From Hypoxylon rubiginosum (Eukaryota; Ascomycota; Sordariomycetes; Xylariales; Hypoxylaceae), in NCBI GenBank assembly GCA_902806565.1, contig CADCXA010000021.1:1550001-1614000 (forward strand): a stretch of DNA of 64,000 bases, written 5' to 3'. The translations under genes were made by a program, and so were the position numbers. Positions 11,937 to 22,657 of the stretch are shown here, one piece after another. Below the pieces are notes generated by a model. That model ran no database searches and had not been told where the DNA came from. It saw nothing but the letters and a program-made list of their open reading frames with translations. The stretch's first letter is position 1, and each line of letters opens with the position of its first letter.

Positions 11937-13725
11937 CTAACAGGCGCACGTCGTAGGCGTCACGGTCACGTACACGGTAGACAAAGCCGCCGGCGTCGAA
12001 ACAGCAGCCGCGATGGTCGTCACCACGTCACCTCCGCTCCCGCCGTTCGCCGTCCCCGTGATGCTCGGCACGTCCGGCGGCGTCACCGTCGGGTCCACCG
12101 TCAGCGTGTTAGTAATGGGCGCCGTCAGGCTCGTCAGCGAGATCGCGCCGGCGCCCAGCGTCGTCGCTACCGTCGTGGTAGTGGTGTTGGCGTACGGCGG
12201 TATCACTATGCTAGTCGTCGTGCCGTTGAGCGAGACGGGGCACCGCGTCGCGGTCTCGGTTACCGGGGAGGACACCACGATGACTTGCGTCAGGCTGGCC
12301 GGGCAGTTGGCGATGGGCGCCGCGCACGAGGTTATCGTGAAGGCGGTGGTCGTCGCGACGGTCTCGGTGGTTAGCGCCACGGGACATGCGCCCGCGGCCC
12401 CGGTGCCGGTGGCGCCTACGCCCGTCGTGATAGCCGCACTCGCCGTCGTGGTTGCCGTCGCCGTGTCCTGGCCGACGGTGATAAAGCACGTGCTGGCGGC
12501 AGCGCTAAACAGCGTCGTCGAGAGTGTGGGGTTGAAATCGTCGATGAGCTGGAAGTCGCCGATATCGGCGCCGACGTCGACGAAGACGCCCGCGTTGATG
12601 TTGATCTCAGCGCTCGCCGGTAGCAGGCAGTTGCTGCCGTCGGTCGGGGAGGTGGTGAACTGCTCGCCCAGCGTGATCTCGGGGATGTTGATAAAGGCGC
12701 CGGCGAGCGCCTTGGCGTCAAGGAGGGGCGATGAGGGCAGCTCAAGGCCAGCCTGCACGCGCAAGCGCAGGGCGAGCGTCACGTTTGCAGGCGCGGACGC
12801 GGTCAGCGGGAGGAGGCTGGCGGATACACCGTCGCTGTGGGGAGAGGGAGGCTGGTGAGCGCATGTTTGGTTTGAGGGAAATGTGTAGGGAGGAAATAAA
12901 GGAGAAGGGCAAAAAGGAGAGAATAAACTTACAACTTGCCAACATTCGCAACCGTCGGATCCAACGGAATCGTAAAAGACGAGCTATCCGGAATAGCGAC
13001 CTGGAAGCCACCCTCAGTCGTGACCTCGCCGGTGATGCCCAAGACGAGGTCGACGCCGAAGATGACACCGATCTGGAAGCCGGGGCCAGTGATACCGAGG
13101 GGGGTTTCGGTGACGAAGAGCGGGAGGGAGAACTGGCCGTCGGCGCCGGTGGTCAGGCTCAGATCGACGAGGGCACCGACACCCTGGAAGCCCACCGATA
13201 GGCTGGCGTCGTTGAGCGGGTTTAGGTCACTCAGGTCGCCGATCAGCTCCTCGAGGTCGTCCGGGAACGCAGCAGACGCCACGAGCGTGCCCCAGGTCCG
13301 ACACTCGACGCAAGCGAGCGAGAGGGAGAAGTTCTGGCCTAGGACTTGCCACGAACTATAGATGGGAGTTAGTATATCTGGGTGGGTTGGTGTTTTAGAC
13401 GCATGGACACATGTAAGATACGATAATAATGTCGCTTAAATGGGATGAGATGAGATGAGATGAGATGCAATAAGTCAAAGTATACACACCCGTCGAACAG
13501 TGTCACGTCTTTAGCCTCGAAGCCCATGTCGAATGTCGTGTTGGCATCCCGTTTAACCATCGACCTCTTCGTCGGGTGGTGCCGCTGCGACCCTAGCTGT
13601 ACATCTCGTCGCGGAGCCGGCTGGTATCGAGGCACAGCCAAGTCGGCGACGGGTTTGGCTACGGTCACCGACACCAGCAGTGACCAGCACGCCAAGGCCA
13701 GGACGGAAGCATGTTGGCAGTACAT
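11937..13725 (-). CDS. Secreted Thr/Val-rich protein of unknown function
   Basis: Three exons on the minus strand, 13725-13490, 13355-12933 and 12834-11937, give 518 residues. The introns (134 and 98 nt) have GTGTGT..CTATAG and GTAAGT..CCACAG borders. Residues 1-23 form a signal peptide (hydrophobic core ALACWSLLVSVTVA). Kex2-type dibasic sites follow at KR 53-54 and KR 58-59, so the mature protein probably starts near DANTTF. The middle (about 90-300) is hydrophobic and beta-rich, with few cysteines. The last 200 residues are Thr/Ala/Val-rich with three degenerate repeats, each opening with a Cys-Pro or CP-like pair (ACPVALTTE, NCPASLTQV, RCPVSLNGT), as in O-glycosylated wall proteins. The end, TPTTCAC, is not a GPI signal. 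I recognise no named domain. Its divergent neighbour across 2.3 kb is another Kex2-processed secreted protein. Confidence 0.82.
13441..13467. repeat. Pentanucleotide microsatellite inside an intron
   Basis: About five copies of GAGAT lie inside intron 1 (13356-13489) of the Thr-rich secreted protein gene. It is a simple repeat in non-coding DNA, so length changes would not shift the reading frame. Confidence 0.85.
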
Positions 13726-16073
13726 GGCCGCGTCTGTATTCCAGCTGCGTAGTAGCTAGGGAAGGAAACAACAGGACGATCGAGAATGCTAGCCGGAGCA
13801 CTCAACAGATCGGACGAAACGAAACGGGACGAAGCGAAGAGAGAGAAGAAGAAAAATGAAGCTCTCATGACAAACACATTTTGGATGACAGGATCTATGG
13901 GGAGGTTATGTATATAGATTCAAACCCCTTCATCCTTCTCTGTCTCTTCGCCTCGCTTCGCCTCGCTTCGCTCATTCCCCCTCGCCCCCGTGTCTCCTTG
14001 CCCTTTCAGCTAAAAGTGGCTTTTGTGCTACGTGCATGGCTGCTTGTCCCTGACGCTGCCCCTGCGTTGAAGTTTATCTGGAAGGATTCTAGCAGGGGGG
14101 AGGCTGGACGGACTTGCTGTCAACCTCGCGAACCTGGGTGTGAAACTGAAACAAGCCTGTTTGCCAAGACGAACGCCCAACAGCGAGCATATTTTTTAAT
14201 GTTGTTTTTTAAGGCGTAAGGCTAGGTACGACTGCGGAACGAGGCAGATTGTATATTCTCTCAATTATTTACCAGGTAGGAGTGAAGTATGGGTTCGTTG
14301 GTAGATACCCGGCTCCTTGGTAATCTCGGTAGTCTCCGTAGTCTGGCGGTGTGTAGAGGTGAAAAAGATAAAAATCATCAAGTTCTCGGCCGAGTTTCAT
14401 TCAATCGTTAGTTACAAGGTAGGTAAATATTAGTTTAAGTGCAAGCATGCCGAAGGATACTCCCTTCCAAGGCTGTTACATCCATCTAGGCCTATCCCTA
14501 AGTAGGTCGGGAAGGGGTACGATGTTAAAGCCTCCTTCCAGAAAAGGCAACGAGGACATTTAAAGTTTGATCGACGCCAAGCTCGATTCCTTAAATAACA
14601 GGCACGTTCAGCACGTTGCAAGCCCGCAAGCCCCCCCCAAGACCCCAAAGACCCCCAAAGACCCCTTCTTCGACCCCGTCCCGTCTCCTACGCCGCAAAC
14701 CAGCATTAGCTGCGCCTCACCCCCTTCTCCCGGGGAGCCGGCTGCATTATTTTTGTCTCATCCTCAACGACGTGCCGCCGATATCAGTCCGACAGTGTCA
14801 AAATGAATAGAATTAGCTAGTCCACTACTTACCTTATTCAATCCTTCGTCATATCGAACGTGAGCTTCATTGGTTTCCCACAAGAGACAGTTCCCAATGA
14901 GATCAAGAACACCATCATCTCAGCCCTAAGACTAGGGCATGATCGATAAGCCTCGAGACCTATACTGCATCTACTAAGGCGAGATGGTGAAATCCTCGAC
15001 ATTTGGAAAATGGCATTGGGCTTTTCCACGCGTATATTAGGTATATATATATATATCAAGAGGATACCGATCACGGGTTATCGTAGACCGTTGAGTAGGT
15101 AATCTACCGCCCGTGAGACGAGTGGCGAGACTCTTGTAGCGCCATCTTCGCTTTTAATCGCTGGGTCATCTGTCAAAAGGCCACGCATTTCGCTACGGAC
15201 CCCAGAGCCCAACTACCATTCGTGATGGCCTCATGCACAGCTTTGCCGCAGTGTTCGCTGGTCCTAAAGAGACCACGTGAAGGAGTAACCGAGGAACTAA
15301 CACATTCAGTATAACCAAGTCGAGACTCTTAGTGTACACGGGAGCTTCCAGCCCCGGATAGAGTATTCGAGACATGACCTAGAACACATTTCCAGCTGAA
15401 GGCGAACTGAGTTATCAGAAGTCTAGTAGCGTTCACTTATCCCAAAGCGACAACGCTACATAACGGCACGAGCAAGCCTAGCTTTAACGGGGAAGCTGCC
15501 GAGGCTTCAGCTCTGGATTTTTGGTAACCGTCACCGCTAACACTAAGGGATGATCTATGTGAGGTTTGGGTTAGCTATCCATCTGGACAAGTCAGTATGC
15601 CATCCAGTCAATCCTTAACTAATTGAGAATGCGTTCCTAGCTCATGTAGGAACACTATTAAAGCATGATACTATCGAAATTGTAGATCTCCCTCTTTTTG
15701 TCTCTTGCTCGTAGCCCACTATAGCGTAGGTCCTCGCGCGGCGCTTGCACTCAGCTGGGCTTGGTGTAAGCCACACCGAGCAATCTAGGCGTGTTTAGCA
15801 CCTAGCTATGCAGAGCCACGCACAGCTGAAGAGAGTCTAGAAGGCCCTCCCTCTCGCGGCAAACTCGACAGTCTACCTCAGCTCTTTGACAACCTCGTCG
15901 TCACGGAAAATCGTTTCCTATGCTAGTCGGGCCAGAACCGTAACTTGGAAAGAGGAGGCAAGGGGGGATGGTGGATTCAAAAGGCACCATGTTTCTCTCT
16001 CAAGATACCCGATGGTGTTACACAGGCAAGCAAAGAGAAATTCCACAAAAGACAGTCTTCTCTTAGGTCCAAC
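13726..16073. other. 2.3-kb divergent intergenic region between two secreted-protein genes
   Basis: No intact gene can be supported. The stretch 13860-14150 is the promoter side of the minus-strand gene. It has C/T-rich tracts (CCTCGCTTCG repeats near 13950-13972) and a P-rich, gene-like fragment around 14600-14760 that does not extend. From about 14800 to 15700 every frame is broken by stops, with a TA-repeat at 15042-15056. It may be a decayed gene or repeat, but I cannot name its source. Confidence 0.5.
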
Positions 16074-19000
16074 ATGCGCCTTCATCACCTCCTGGCGCTG
16101 GCAGCGTCATTCAGTTTGGCTTCTGCCGCCGACGACGTCGATGTTCTGGACAAGCGAGCCGCAAAGTGTGGGATCAAAGGAAACCGCATCCTCTCAGCCT
16201 ATTTCAGCACAGATCAAGCAAGCTTCACGGTTCCAGCTCAATGCGGTGCCTTGTGCAAGTCCAAAGTCTTATGTCAGAGCTACGCCGTAGAAAGCGGTCA
16301 CTGCCGGTTATATCTGTTACCCGTGTAGGTACCCATTCACAGTCGAGAGAAGGATAAATGTTATGAAGCTGACCACATCGTAGCAATACGCTTCTGGCGA
16401 AAATCCTATCTGGCAGCAACACCTACTACGACAAGGCATGCGCCACTAGCACCGACATGTGCCAAGTCAATGGCTTCAGATCGTTGCTCAACCAGCCTTT
16501 TTCATCTTCTGCCAAGCTCACCGATAACAATTTCAAGGGATGCTCTACACTTTGCAAGGCTACATCAGGTTGCAACAGTTTCTCTATCGAATTAGTAACC
16601 GGTGGCAAGTGTCGTCTGTACAAGAACGCTCTGGTCAAGGACTTCACTCCGGACCCGAAAAATCTGAACCTCTATTGGGATATTAAATGTCCGCGGGACG
16701 TCGTGGCAGATCCAGTGAGTAGATTATAACCTTACTCTTCAACCGACCTATGACGAGTCAGGCTAACCAAATCTTCACTCACGTAGGGAGGGTCATTGGG
16801 TACATACACGGCGACTACTAGCGTTCCCTCGCTCACCACCGAGGCGGCGGTAACATTCACGCCGGCTACAGAGCCGGCTTCCGTGCTAACAACTAACGAC
16901 CCGGCATATACCCCATCCGGTCCGCAAGTGACGCCAGACGATGACGATGAATTCATATCGACGTACACATACGAGGAGTTTGCTCTTCCCACCGTGGTCG
17001 CCGCCGGTTCACCGCCGGTCACAACCGGTATCTCTCAACCGACTAACATACCTACTGCACCATGTATGGTACAACCAGGGGCAAGCGCACCATTTGTACG
17101 TTCCCACGTGAATCGTTCCTACGAGGTAGATATCTGAAAGCTGACCCTGACGCAGAGCATTCTCAACGAAAACTTCATACCGATGGTCAGCAGAACCTCC
17201 TCGATCGGTCCTCTGCTGCAGCCCACAGCACAACCCGCCGCCAACGACCCGATTCTCAACCCGGAAACCCTGGTCCTGCCCGCCTTCTACCTCTCGCAGC
17301 CGGCGGGCGTGACGACCGCGTACGATCTCGTGTATGCCGGGTCATCGACGCCGCAGTACGTCGCCATGACTAATACCGGCGCTATCGTCTTAGTAAGTGC
17401 GTCGACAGGAACCGCCTTCAAGAGCAACCGCGTGACGACCATCTTCAACGTCGACTGTTACGGGCGTCTGAGCGTCAGTCAAGGCGGTAATAAGTACACC
17501 TGGAGCACGAGCGGCACCTCAAGCACGCTGACCAAGGCGGCCTCGCCGGCGAACAACATGAAAGCGCTGCCCGTCAGCATCCCGGCCGTGGAAAGCGCCC
17601 GCAAGCACCGGCGGCGCAACAAGGAGCTGGCGGAGCGGCTGCTAGCGAAGCGGTCGTACTCGGACGGCCCCGCGCCCAAGTGTCCCTCCTCGCCGGCGAA
17701 CCTGGTGGCGCGGACGAAGCCGGGGTACCAGCTGGGCGAGGGCAACTTCTGCGAGAGCCTGAGCGAGTACTGGTCCATCAGCCCGTTCGACTTCGACGGC
17801 TCGTGCGCCGTGCAGTCGCTGTGCTACGACCAGTGCGCCGACTACGGCTGGCAGAGCTGCAACGGCATCTTCGGCACGATGATGATCCTCTCGTGCCTCG
17901 ACGCCTTCGACTCCTGGTGGGAGGTCATCCCCGCCGTGGCCTGCGCCGCCCAGGCCTCGTACTTCACCGGCGTCGCCGCCACGTCCTCCGGCCGCAAGCT
18001 TTTTTATAAAGCGCAGGGCGCCATGTGTCGCTGCTATTGCTCTAGCCCCCCGGATACCTGCGTCTACAGCTCCGGCGATTTCTACTGCGCGGATACCCAC
18101 GGTAGTGATGACGCCAACTGTGGTAACTGCGGAAGGCAGTGCGGGCCGAACTCGAAATGGTATGTAGACTTGCTCCCCATGTTTGGTTGTTACGCTGGAT
18201 ATTTCGCATGATGGCTAACCTTTCTTTGCTTTCTTCCAGCCGGAGTGGCGCGTGCGGATGCCCCAAGGACCAGTGCGGCACGACGTGCCTGGACCTCCGC
18301 AACAACCCCAAGAACTGCGGGTCATGCGGCAACGTATGCGATCCGGCGTACTGCCTAGACGGGCGGTGCTACGCGCCGCAGCCCGGCGACTGCGTGCCGG
18401 AGCAGAGCGTCTACAACAACGACTTCACGAGCTGGTATCCGAGCTTCGTCAACTGGACCATGGCCGCGTACCCGGGCTGCGCGCTGGGCTCCAACATCGA
18501 GTTCTCGGCCACCAACTACCTGGCCAACGGCAAGAGCGACCCGGCGGTCCTCGTCGAGATGACGAGCCTGCCGGGCGGCGGGTGCTCGGCGGCCATGGCC
18601 CAGGCGCGCGTCAAGATGTGCCCGGGGGTCGCGTACGAGTTCTCCTTCGCCATGGGCTACGTCAACAAGGTCGGCGACAGCGCCGTGACGTCCAACGCCG
18701 ACTGCACGGTGCGGTGGCTCACCGGCACGCCCGCGTCCTGGAACGGCGACGACGGGTTCCAGTCGTCCGACAGCTACCCGATCGGCAAGAGCAACCCCAA
18801 TTACAAGACGTTCGGCCCCTGGAAGCTGCACGCGACCGAGGGCGACATTGGCGTGACTAAGGTTAAGAAGAGCCTGTACGTGAACTTGACGGCCGTGATC
18901 CACTGCGGCAACGCCGACGGCGGCGCCGGCCGCTTCGTCATCCGCGATATCCAGATGAGCCCCGTGGGCTCGCTGAAGAAGGCCCGGACGATCGGCGAGG

Positions 19001-19131
19001 AGAGTTTCGTCTTGGGGCAGCGAGACGGCGGTAACGATACTGTTGCTGCTAACAACGTCACCGAGGAATTGGCGCCGTATTATCCCGACCAGGAGAAGGG
19101 CGCCGTGCTGATTACTAGCTTCACGACGTAA
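16074..19131 (+). CDS. Large secreted multidomain protein: PAN/apple-like, Cys-rich PLA2-like fold, NCGxCG repeats, jelly-roll-like C-terminus
   Basis: Five exons (16074-16324, 16384-16714, 16787-17095, 17156-18159, 18240-19131) give 928 residues. A signal peptide (1-19) is followed by a Kex2 site (LDKR, about 24-27). Residues 30-195 hold two apple/PAN-like modules, with Cys spacing and CRLY motifs in each. A Ser/Thr-rich linker follows to about 315, then a beta-rich module to about 400. Residues 473-590 form a Cys-rich helical region (LCYDQC, then CNG, SCLD, MCRCYC) that resembles group XII phospholipase A2, but the catalytic His-Asp pair is not visible at the expected place. Residues 605-690 carry Cys-rich repeats (NCGNCGRQCG; NCGSCGNVCD). 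The last 230 residues (from CVPEQSVYNNDF) look like a beta-sandwich carbohydrate-binding module with a WT/GC pattern. The Cys codon split across the last intron (TG|C) supports the splice. The fold names are inference. The GC-rich codon tract starts near 17200. Confidence 0.85.
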
Positions 19132-20128
19132 AGGGGTTAAAATGATAAAAATAAATGAAGAAATAATGAAGAAATAAAATGACAATAATGATAAAATCTA
19201 CTTGCACACACACAAGCAAGCGAGCATCTTAACGGCATGATGAGATCTATGCAACGTCCGATATCTGGAATGCCTCCTTCGGGTTGCTTCCCAGCTTGGG
19301 TTCCCGTTTCATAAACCTTCCCCTACGTAGACCCTGCATAACGTCCTGTCTGTCGTATCTGCGCCCCTGTCTAACCCCTCCCGATCTAAGGTTTAGTGAC
19401 ACGCGCAAGGATGTGATGATATAAATAAAAGGATCTATGATGCCGTGACCATTTAGGGGGTGTGCTCGGCAATCAGCATCCTTCTCGCAGCATCGTAGAT
19501 AATGCACCTTCGCACCGGTGGCGCACCTACACCGGTCCGATCTTGCAGCTGACGTGCGTAAATATCGTACTCGACAGGCGACAGATATGTTCGAGATCAT
19601 CCATGCGTATGCGCCCTGTTAGAGGGGTTCGTACAGTATATCCGAGCAAGCATCTCGCTCAGTGAACCGGGGAAATCAAAAGTTTGAATACGGCGTTCGG
19701 GAAATACATGACTACCAAGACAGAAGAGAATTGAATCGGAAATCAAGTGTATAGTCTATGTACGCCTGGTCTCAATTCCATTTCCATGACAAGAGATGAT
19801 GTTCCCTCCTTTCAATGTTCTATGATAGCAGTTCGGTCAAGTCCCCTTAACCACCCACCCCCACCCCCCTAAAAGTCCCGTAAACCGCCACACTCCTTCC
19901 CCTTCCCCTTCCCCTACCCACCCCTTATCGCTTGTGATACAACTGGCATACACTGGCAAACCCGGTTGAAGACCATGCGGCGCCGATAATACACGTGAGT
20001 TAGGTGAGTAATGTGACAAAAGAGAGAAGCGATACAGTAGTAGTTTGGTTTTAAGTTTCATTTTCATCTCTTTTTAAAAATTCTTTTTTTTTTCATTTTT
20101 CAAAGTCGCCTTGTCTTGGACGCACTCT
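19132..20128. other. Convergent intergenic spacer
   Basis: This is the spacer between the 3' ends of the multidomain secreted gene and MDM38. It contains an AT-rich probable 3'UTR (19132-19200), a C-rich tract (19850-19920) and T-runs beside the MDM38 stop. I see no gene. Confidence 0.6.
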
Positions 20129-21802
20129 TTAATTCTCTGCCTTCTTAGCCTCCACCTTGGTCGGCTGCTGCGGCTCTTGCTGCGTAGCCTGCGCATCCTG
20201 CGCTTGCTCTTGATCAGCCTCAGCCGCCACCGCCTCGTTCACAATATCTTTATCGAGACCCTGCTCCGAAGCGGCTAGTACCCTATCCTCCTTTTCGTCA
20301 ATGTCATCCACATCCTTAGGCGTAGCCAGACCGGTGTTCTGGTTCTCCTGGTTCTGCTCGTTCTCCTCCTCGATGAGCTCCTGCTGCTCCTTGAGAACCT
20401 CGAGTCGTTGCTTGTTAGTCGCGGCGCCTTCGGCATTGTGCACCTCGAGCTCGATCTCGTGGTACAATTCCTCGGGGATCGAAGACAGAACGCCAGTCAG
20501 AGCCTCGATCTGGCTGTGGAAGCCGCCCTCCTCCGTCTTCTGGCCGTACATGTAGGCGCTGCTCAGCACGAGGAGCGTTGAAGGAACGCCATACTTCAGT
20601 CGCAGATCCAACCAAGATTGGAGGTCGTCCCGTAATCTAGCAGGTGACACCGTGTATGTCTTGATACCTCGGCTTGCGCATGCTGTCTGCAGCTCGGCAA
20701 CGTTGAGGCTATCAACGCCTTCGAAGCTGATGGCCTTGTCGTCTCTCTTGATTTGTCGCATTCTGTGACGAATCTGATATCGTAGCATGATGTCCGTACC
20801 GAACGTGTTCAAGTTCATGTACCGACACATGGACACCAACTGCGGCCGAGAGAGATTGTCAAGAGTCAAGTCGTCCTTGAAGGCCTTGCAAACCTTTATG
20901 ACGTCGTCCGTACTTGGCTTTTCTCCGGTAGCCCGCAGTTTTCGGAAGAATGTGGCGAATTCCTCTTTCTGTGTCGTCGACGGCGACAGAGGCAGCCCGG
21001 TTTCTTTAAGAGTGTCACGAAGGAAGGAGCTAACCTCCTTACGAGTTGCACGTAGCGTCGCGGCCTTCTTGTCCTTGGATTGCTGGGCTTCGTACGTACT
21101 CGGTAGCATATTGGGAAATAGTCGAAGGGCAATGGGTAGGAGCGCTTCGGCGAAAGGAACGATAACGAAGACGGAGAAGGGGACCAAACGTCCCAGGTCC
21201 TGGACTGTCCGCTGGAGTTGGCGATTCTCTCGTCGGGTCAGTTCGTAGCCGGCAGCCATCTTCAATGCGAGCTTGCTGCTGATCTTAACCTCGGTCGCAA
21301 GCAGTTTCGTACCGTCCCAGTAGTGCTGAATCTCGTGCCTTATCTTTTGCGCCAGAGTCAATTTCTTCCCTTGCTTCTCTTCTTGCTTTTGCACCTCAGC
21401 TCCCTTCTTTGCGGCTAGCTCGGTCAAAGTCTTCGGCTCAGCGGAAGGCTCGTCAATGGATGGTGTTGTTGGTTTGGCTGTAGCTTTCTCGTCCGAACCC
21501 TTGGTCTTCGCCTCTATCTCTGATGCCTTCTTACTCCCCGGAGAGTCCGTCTTGGGGAGCGGCTTCTTAGCTTGCTCTGCATTGAACCCAGGAGGTGGAC
21601 CATCCGGCGGTATAGTAGTATGCCGTTCGGTAGTTATGCTTCGAATGGGAATCAGGAGCGCGCGGGCGGTCAGATCTGAAGATAGTTGGTTCTGTCGTCC
21701 GAGATAGGCCGGAGGAAAGGCGAGGCCGGGTCTTGCGGCAGTCCTCCCAGCAAAGGGGTTTACTAGCACCACCCGGCGGGCAGCTCTGGAGGATGCGCTC
21801 AT
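20129..21802 (-). CDS. MDM38: Mitochondrial LETM1-family inner-membrane protein (Mdm38)
   Basis: One exon encodes 557 residues. The N-terminus is rich in Arg/Ser/Ala with almost no acidic residues until about 67 (MSASSRAARRVVLVNPFAGR), as expected of a mitochondrial targeting signal. A Lys/Thr/Pro-rich linker follows to about 145. The LETM1 core starts near KLTLAQKIRHEIQHYWDGTKLL, runs through a single transmembrane segment at about 207-229 (LVPFSVFVIVPFAEALLPIAL) and continues through the ribosome-binding region (ISFEGVDSLNVAELQ; ACASRGI; LQSWLDL) to about 440. The tail is a Glu/Gln-rich coiled coil. Family members act in K+/H+ exchange homeostasis and assist membrane insertion of mitochondrially encoded proteins. 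The gene is divergent from nothing nearby; it runs in the same direction as the STB6-like gene. Confidence 0.95.
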   Translation of the reverse strand: MSASSRAARRVVLVNPFAGRTAARPGLAFPPAYLGRQNQLSSDLTARALLIPIRSITTERHTTIPPDGPPPGFNAEQAKKPLPKTDSPGSKKASEIEAKTKGSDEKATAKPTTPSIDEPSAEPKTLTELAAKKGAEVQKQEEKQGKKLTLAQKIRHEIQHYWDGTKLLATEVKISSKLALKMAAGYELTRRENRQLQRTVQDLGRLVPFSVFVIVPFAEALLPIALRLFPNMLPSTYEAQQSKDKKAATLRATRKEVSSFLRDTLKETGLPLSPSTTQKEEFATFFRKLRATGEKPSTDDVIKVCKAFKDDLTLDNLSRPQLVSMCRYMNLNTFGTDIMLRYQIRHRMRQIKRDDKAISFEGVDSLNVAELQTACASRGIKTYTVSPARLRDDLQSWLDLRLKYGVPSTLLVLSSAYMYGQKTEEGGFHSQIEALTGVLSSIPEELYHEIELEVHNAEGAATNKQRLEVLKEQQELIEEENEQNQENQNTGLATPKDVDDIDEKEDRVLAASEQGLDKDIVNEAVAAEADQEQAQDAQATQQEPQQPTKVEAKKAEN

Positions 21803-22657
21803 GTCGAAATAGGGGCAGGAAAATAAAGGAAGGACTAATTACGTGTAAGGAGAGAAAGTAGTAGTAGAGGCGGTGGTAAAAACGACAGTTATTTGTGAAT
21901 GTATATGTGGGTAAGCGTTGAGAAGGATTGGAATGGGAAAATGGGAGAAGGGAATGAAGTTCGACGGCGGACGGTTGAAAGCAAGTGAAAAGCTGCCACC
22001 TGCACCTGCACCGTGGACCCTTGTAACCCGCAAGTTTGTGGTTAATGTATTATTGCGTAGCCCGATAAGTCCGATCGGGCGACTTTTCCAGCCAGCCAGC
22101 AAGTAAAGGAGCACGAGTCACGTGGCGATAGTGTAGTTTGGACCGTTTTGACCTTCTGGGCCGTTCTTTTACTCCACATTGTCCCAACGGACTCGGAGAT
22201 TCCCGGTCCATTTCCGGGGCTCGGTTTATGCTTATCTTAGGTAATGAAACTACGTCAAGAATCCATTCACTCAATTGGTGCCATCTGTCAACTCTAGTGT
22301 ATCTGTTGAACAACGATTTTTACTAACCAAACCCTGAAAAATGGAAGCATACGAAGGATGCATGTTAACTGATTGATTAAACGAAACAAGCCTACTTGAT
22401 GGTACTACTGTATCAATCCGGTATATATATACACTACCTATGTATCTAAAATAAGAAAGATACAACTGACTTGCCAGAACTCCGAATGCTCGTTTTTACC
22501 ATAATGCTATGCTCCCCCCTTTTTGTTTTACCAACCAACCAATCCCAAGATTTAAATGAAACTAGTACCCAATTTCCAAAAGGTACCTAGGTAGGCAATA
22601 TTTGCACATTGAAGCAAAAAAAGGCAAAAAGAATTTGAGACGTCTCTGTTGCTATGG
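21803..22657. other. Intergenic spacer, MDM38 promoter and STB6-like 3' flank
   Basis: This is the 855-bp spacer between two minus-strand genes. The part next to 21803 must hold the MDM38 promoter. A TATATATATA stretch lies at 22420-22432 and a TACCTAGGTA palindrome at about 22583-22594. No gene is supported. Confidence 0.6.

Noticed and set aside
12013..12858. 281-codon plus-strand frame opposite the Thr-rich secreted gene
   Set aside because: It mirrors the opposite Thr/Val codons. The minus strand has a signal peptide, splice sites and Kex2 sites, which support that strand.
15193..15375. 60-codon minus-strand frame that could be part of an enzyme
   Set aside because: It is short, flanked by stops in all frames, and I could not link it to a family, so it is left as part of a possibly decayed region.
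18355..19185. 276-codon minus-strand frame opposite the multidomain secreted gene
   Set aside because: GC-rich codons leave antisense frames open; composition is Ala/Arg/Val-rich and no motif is present.
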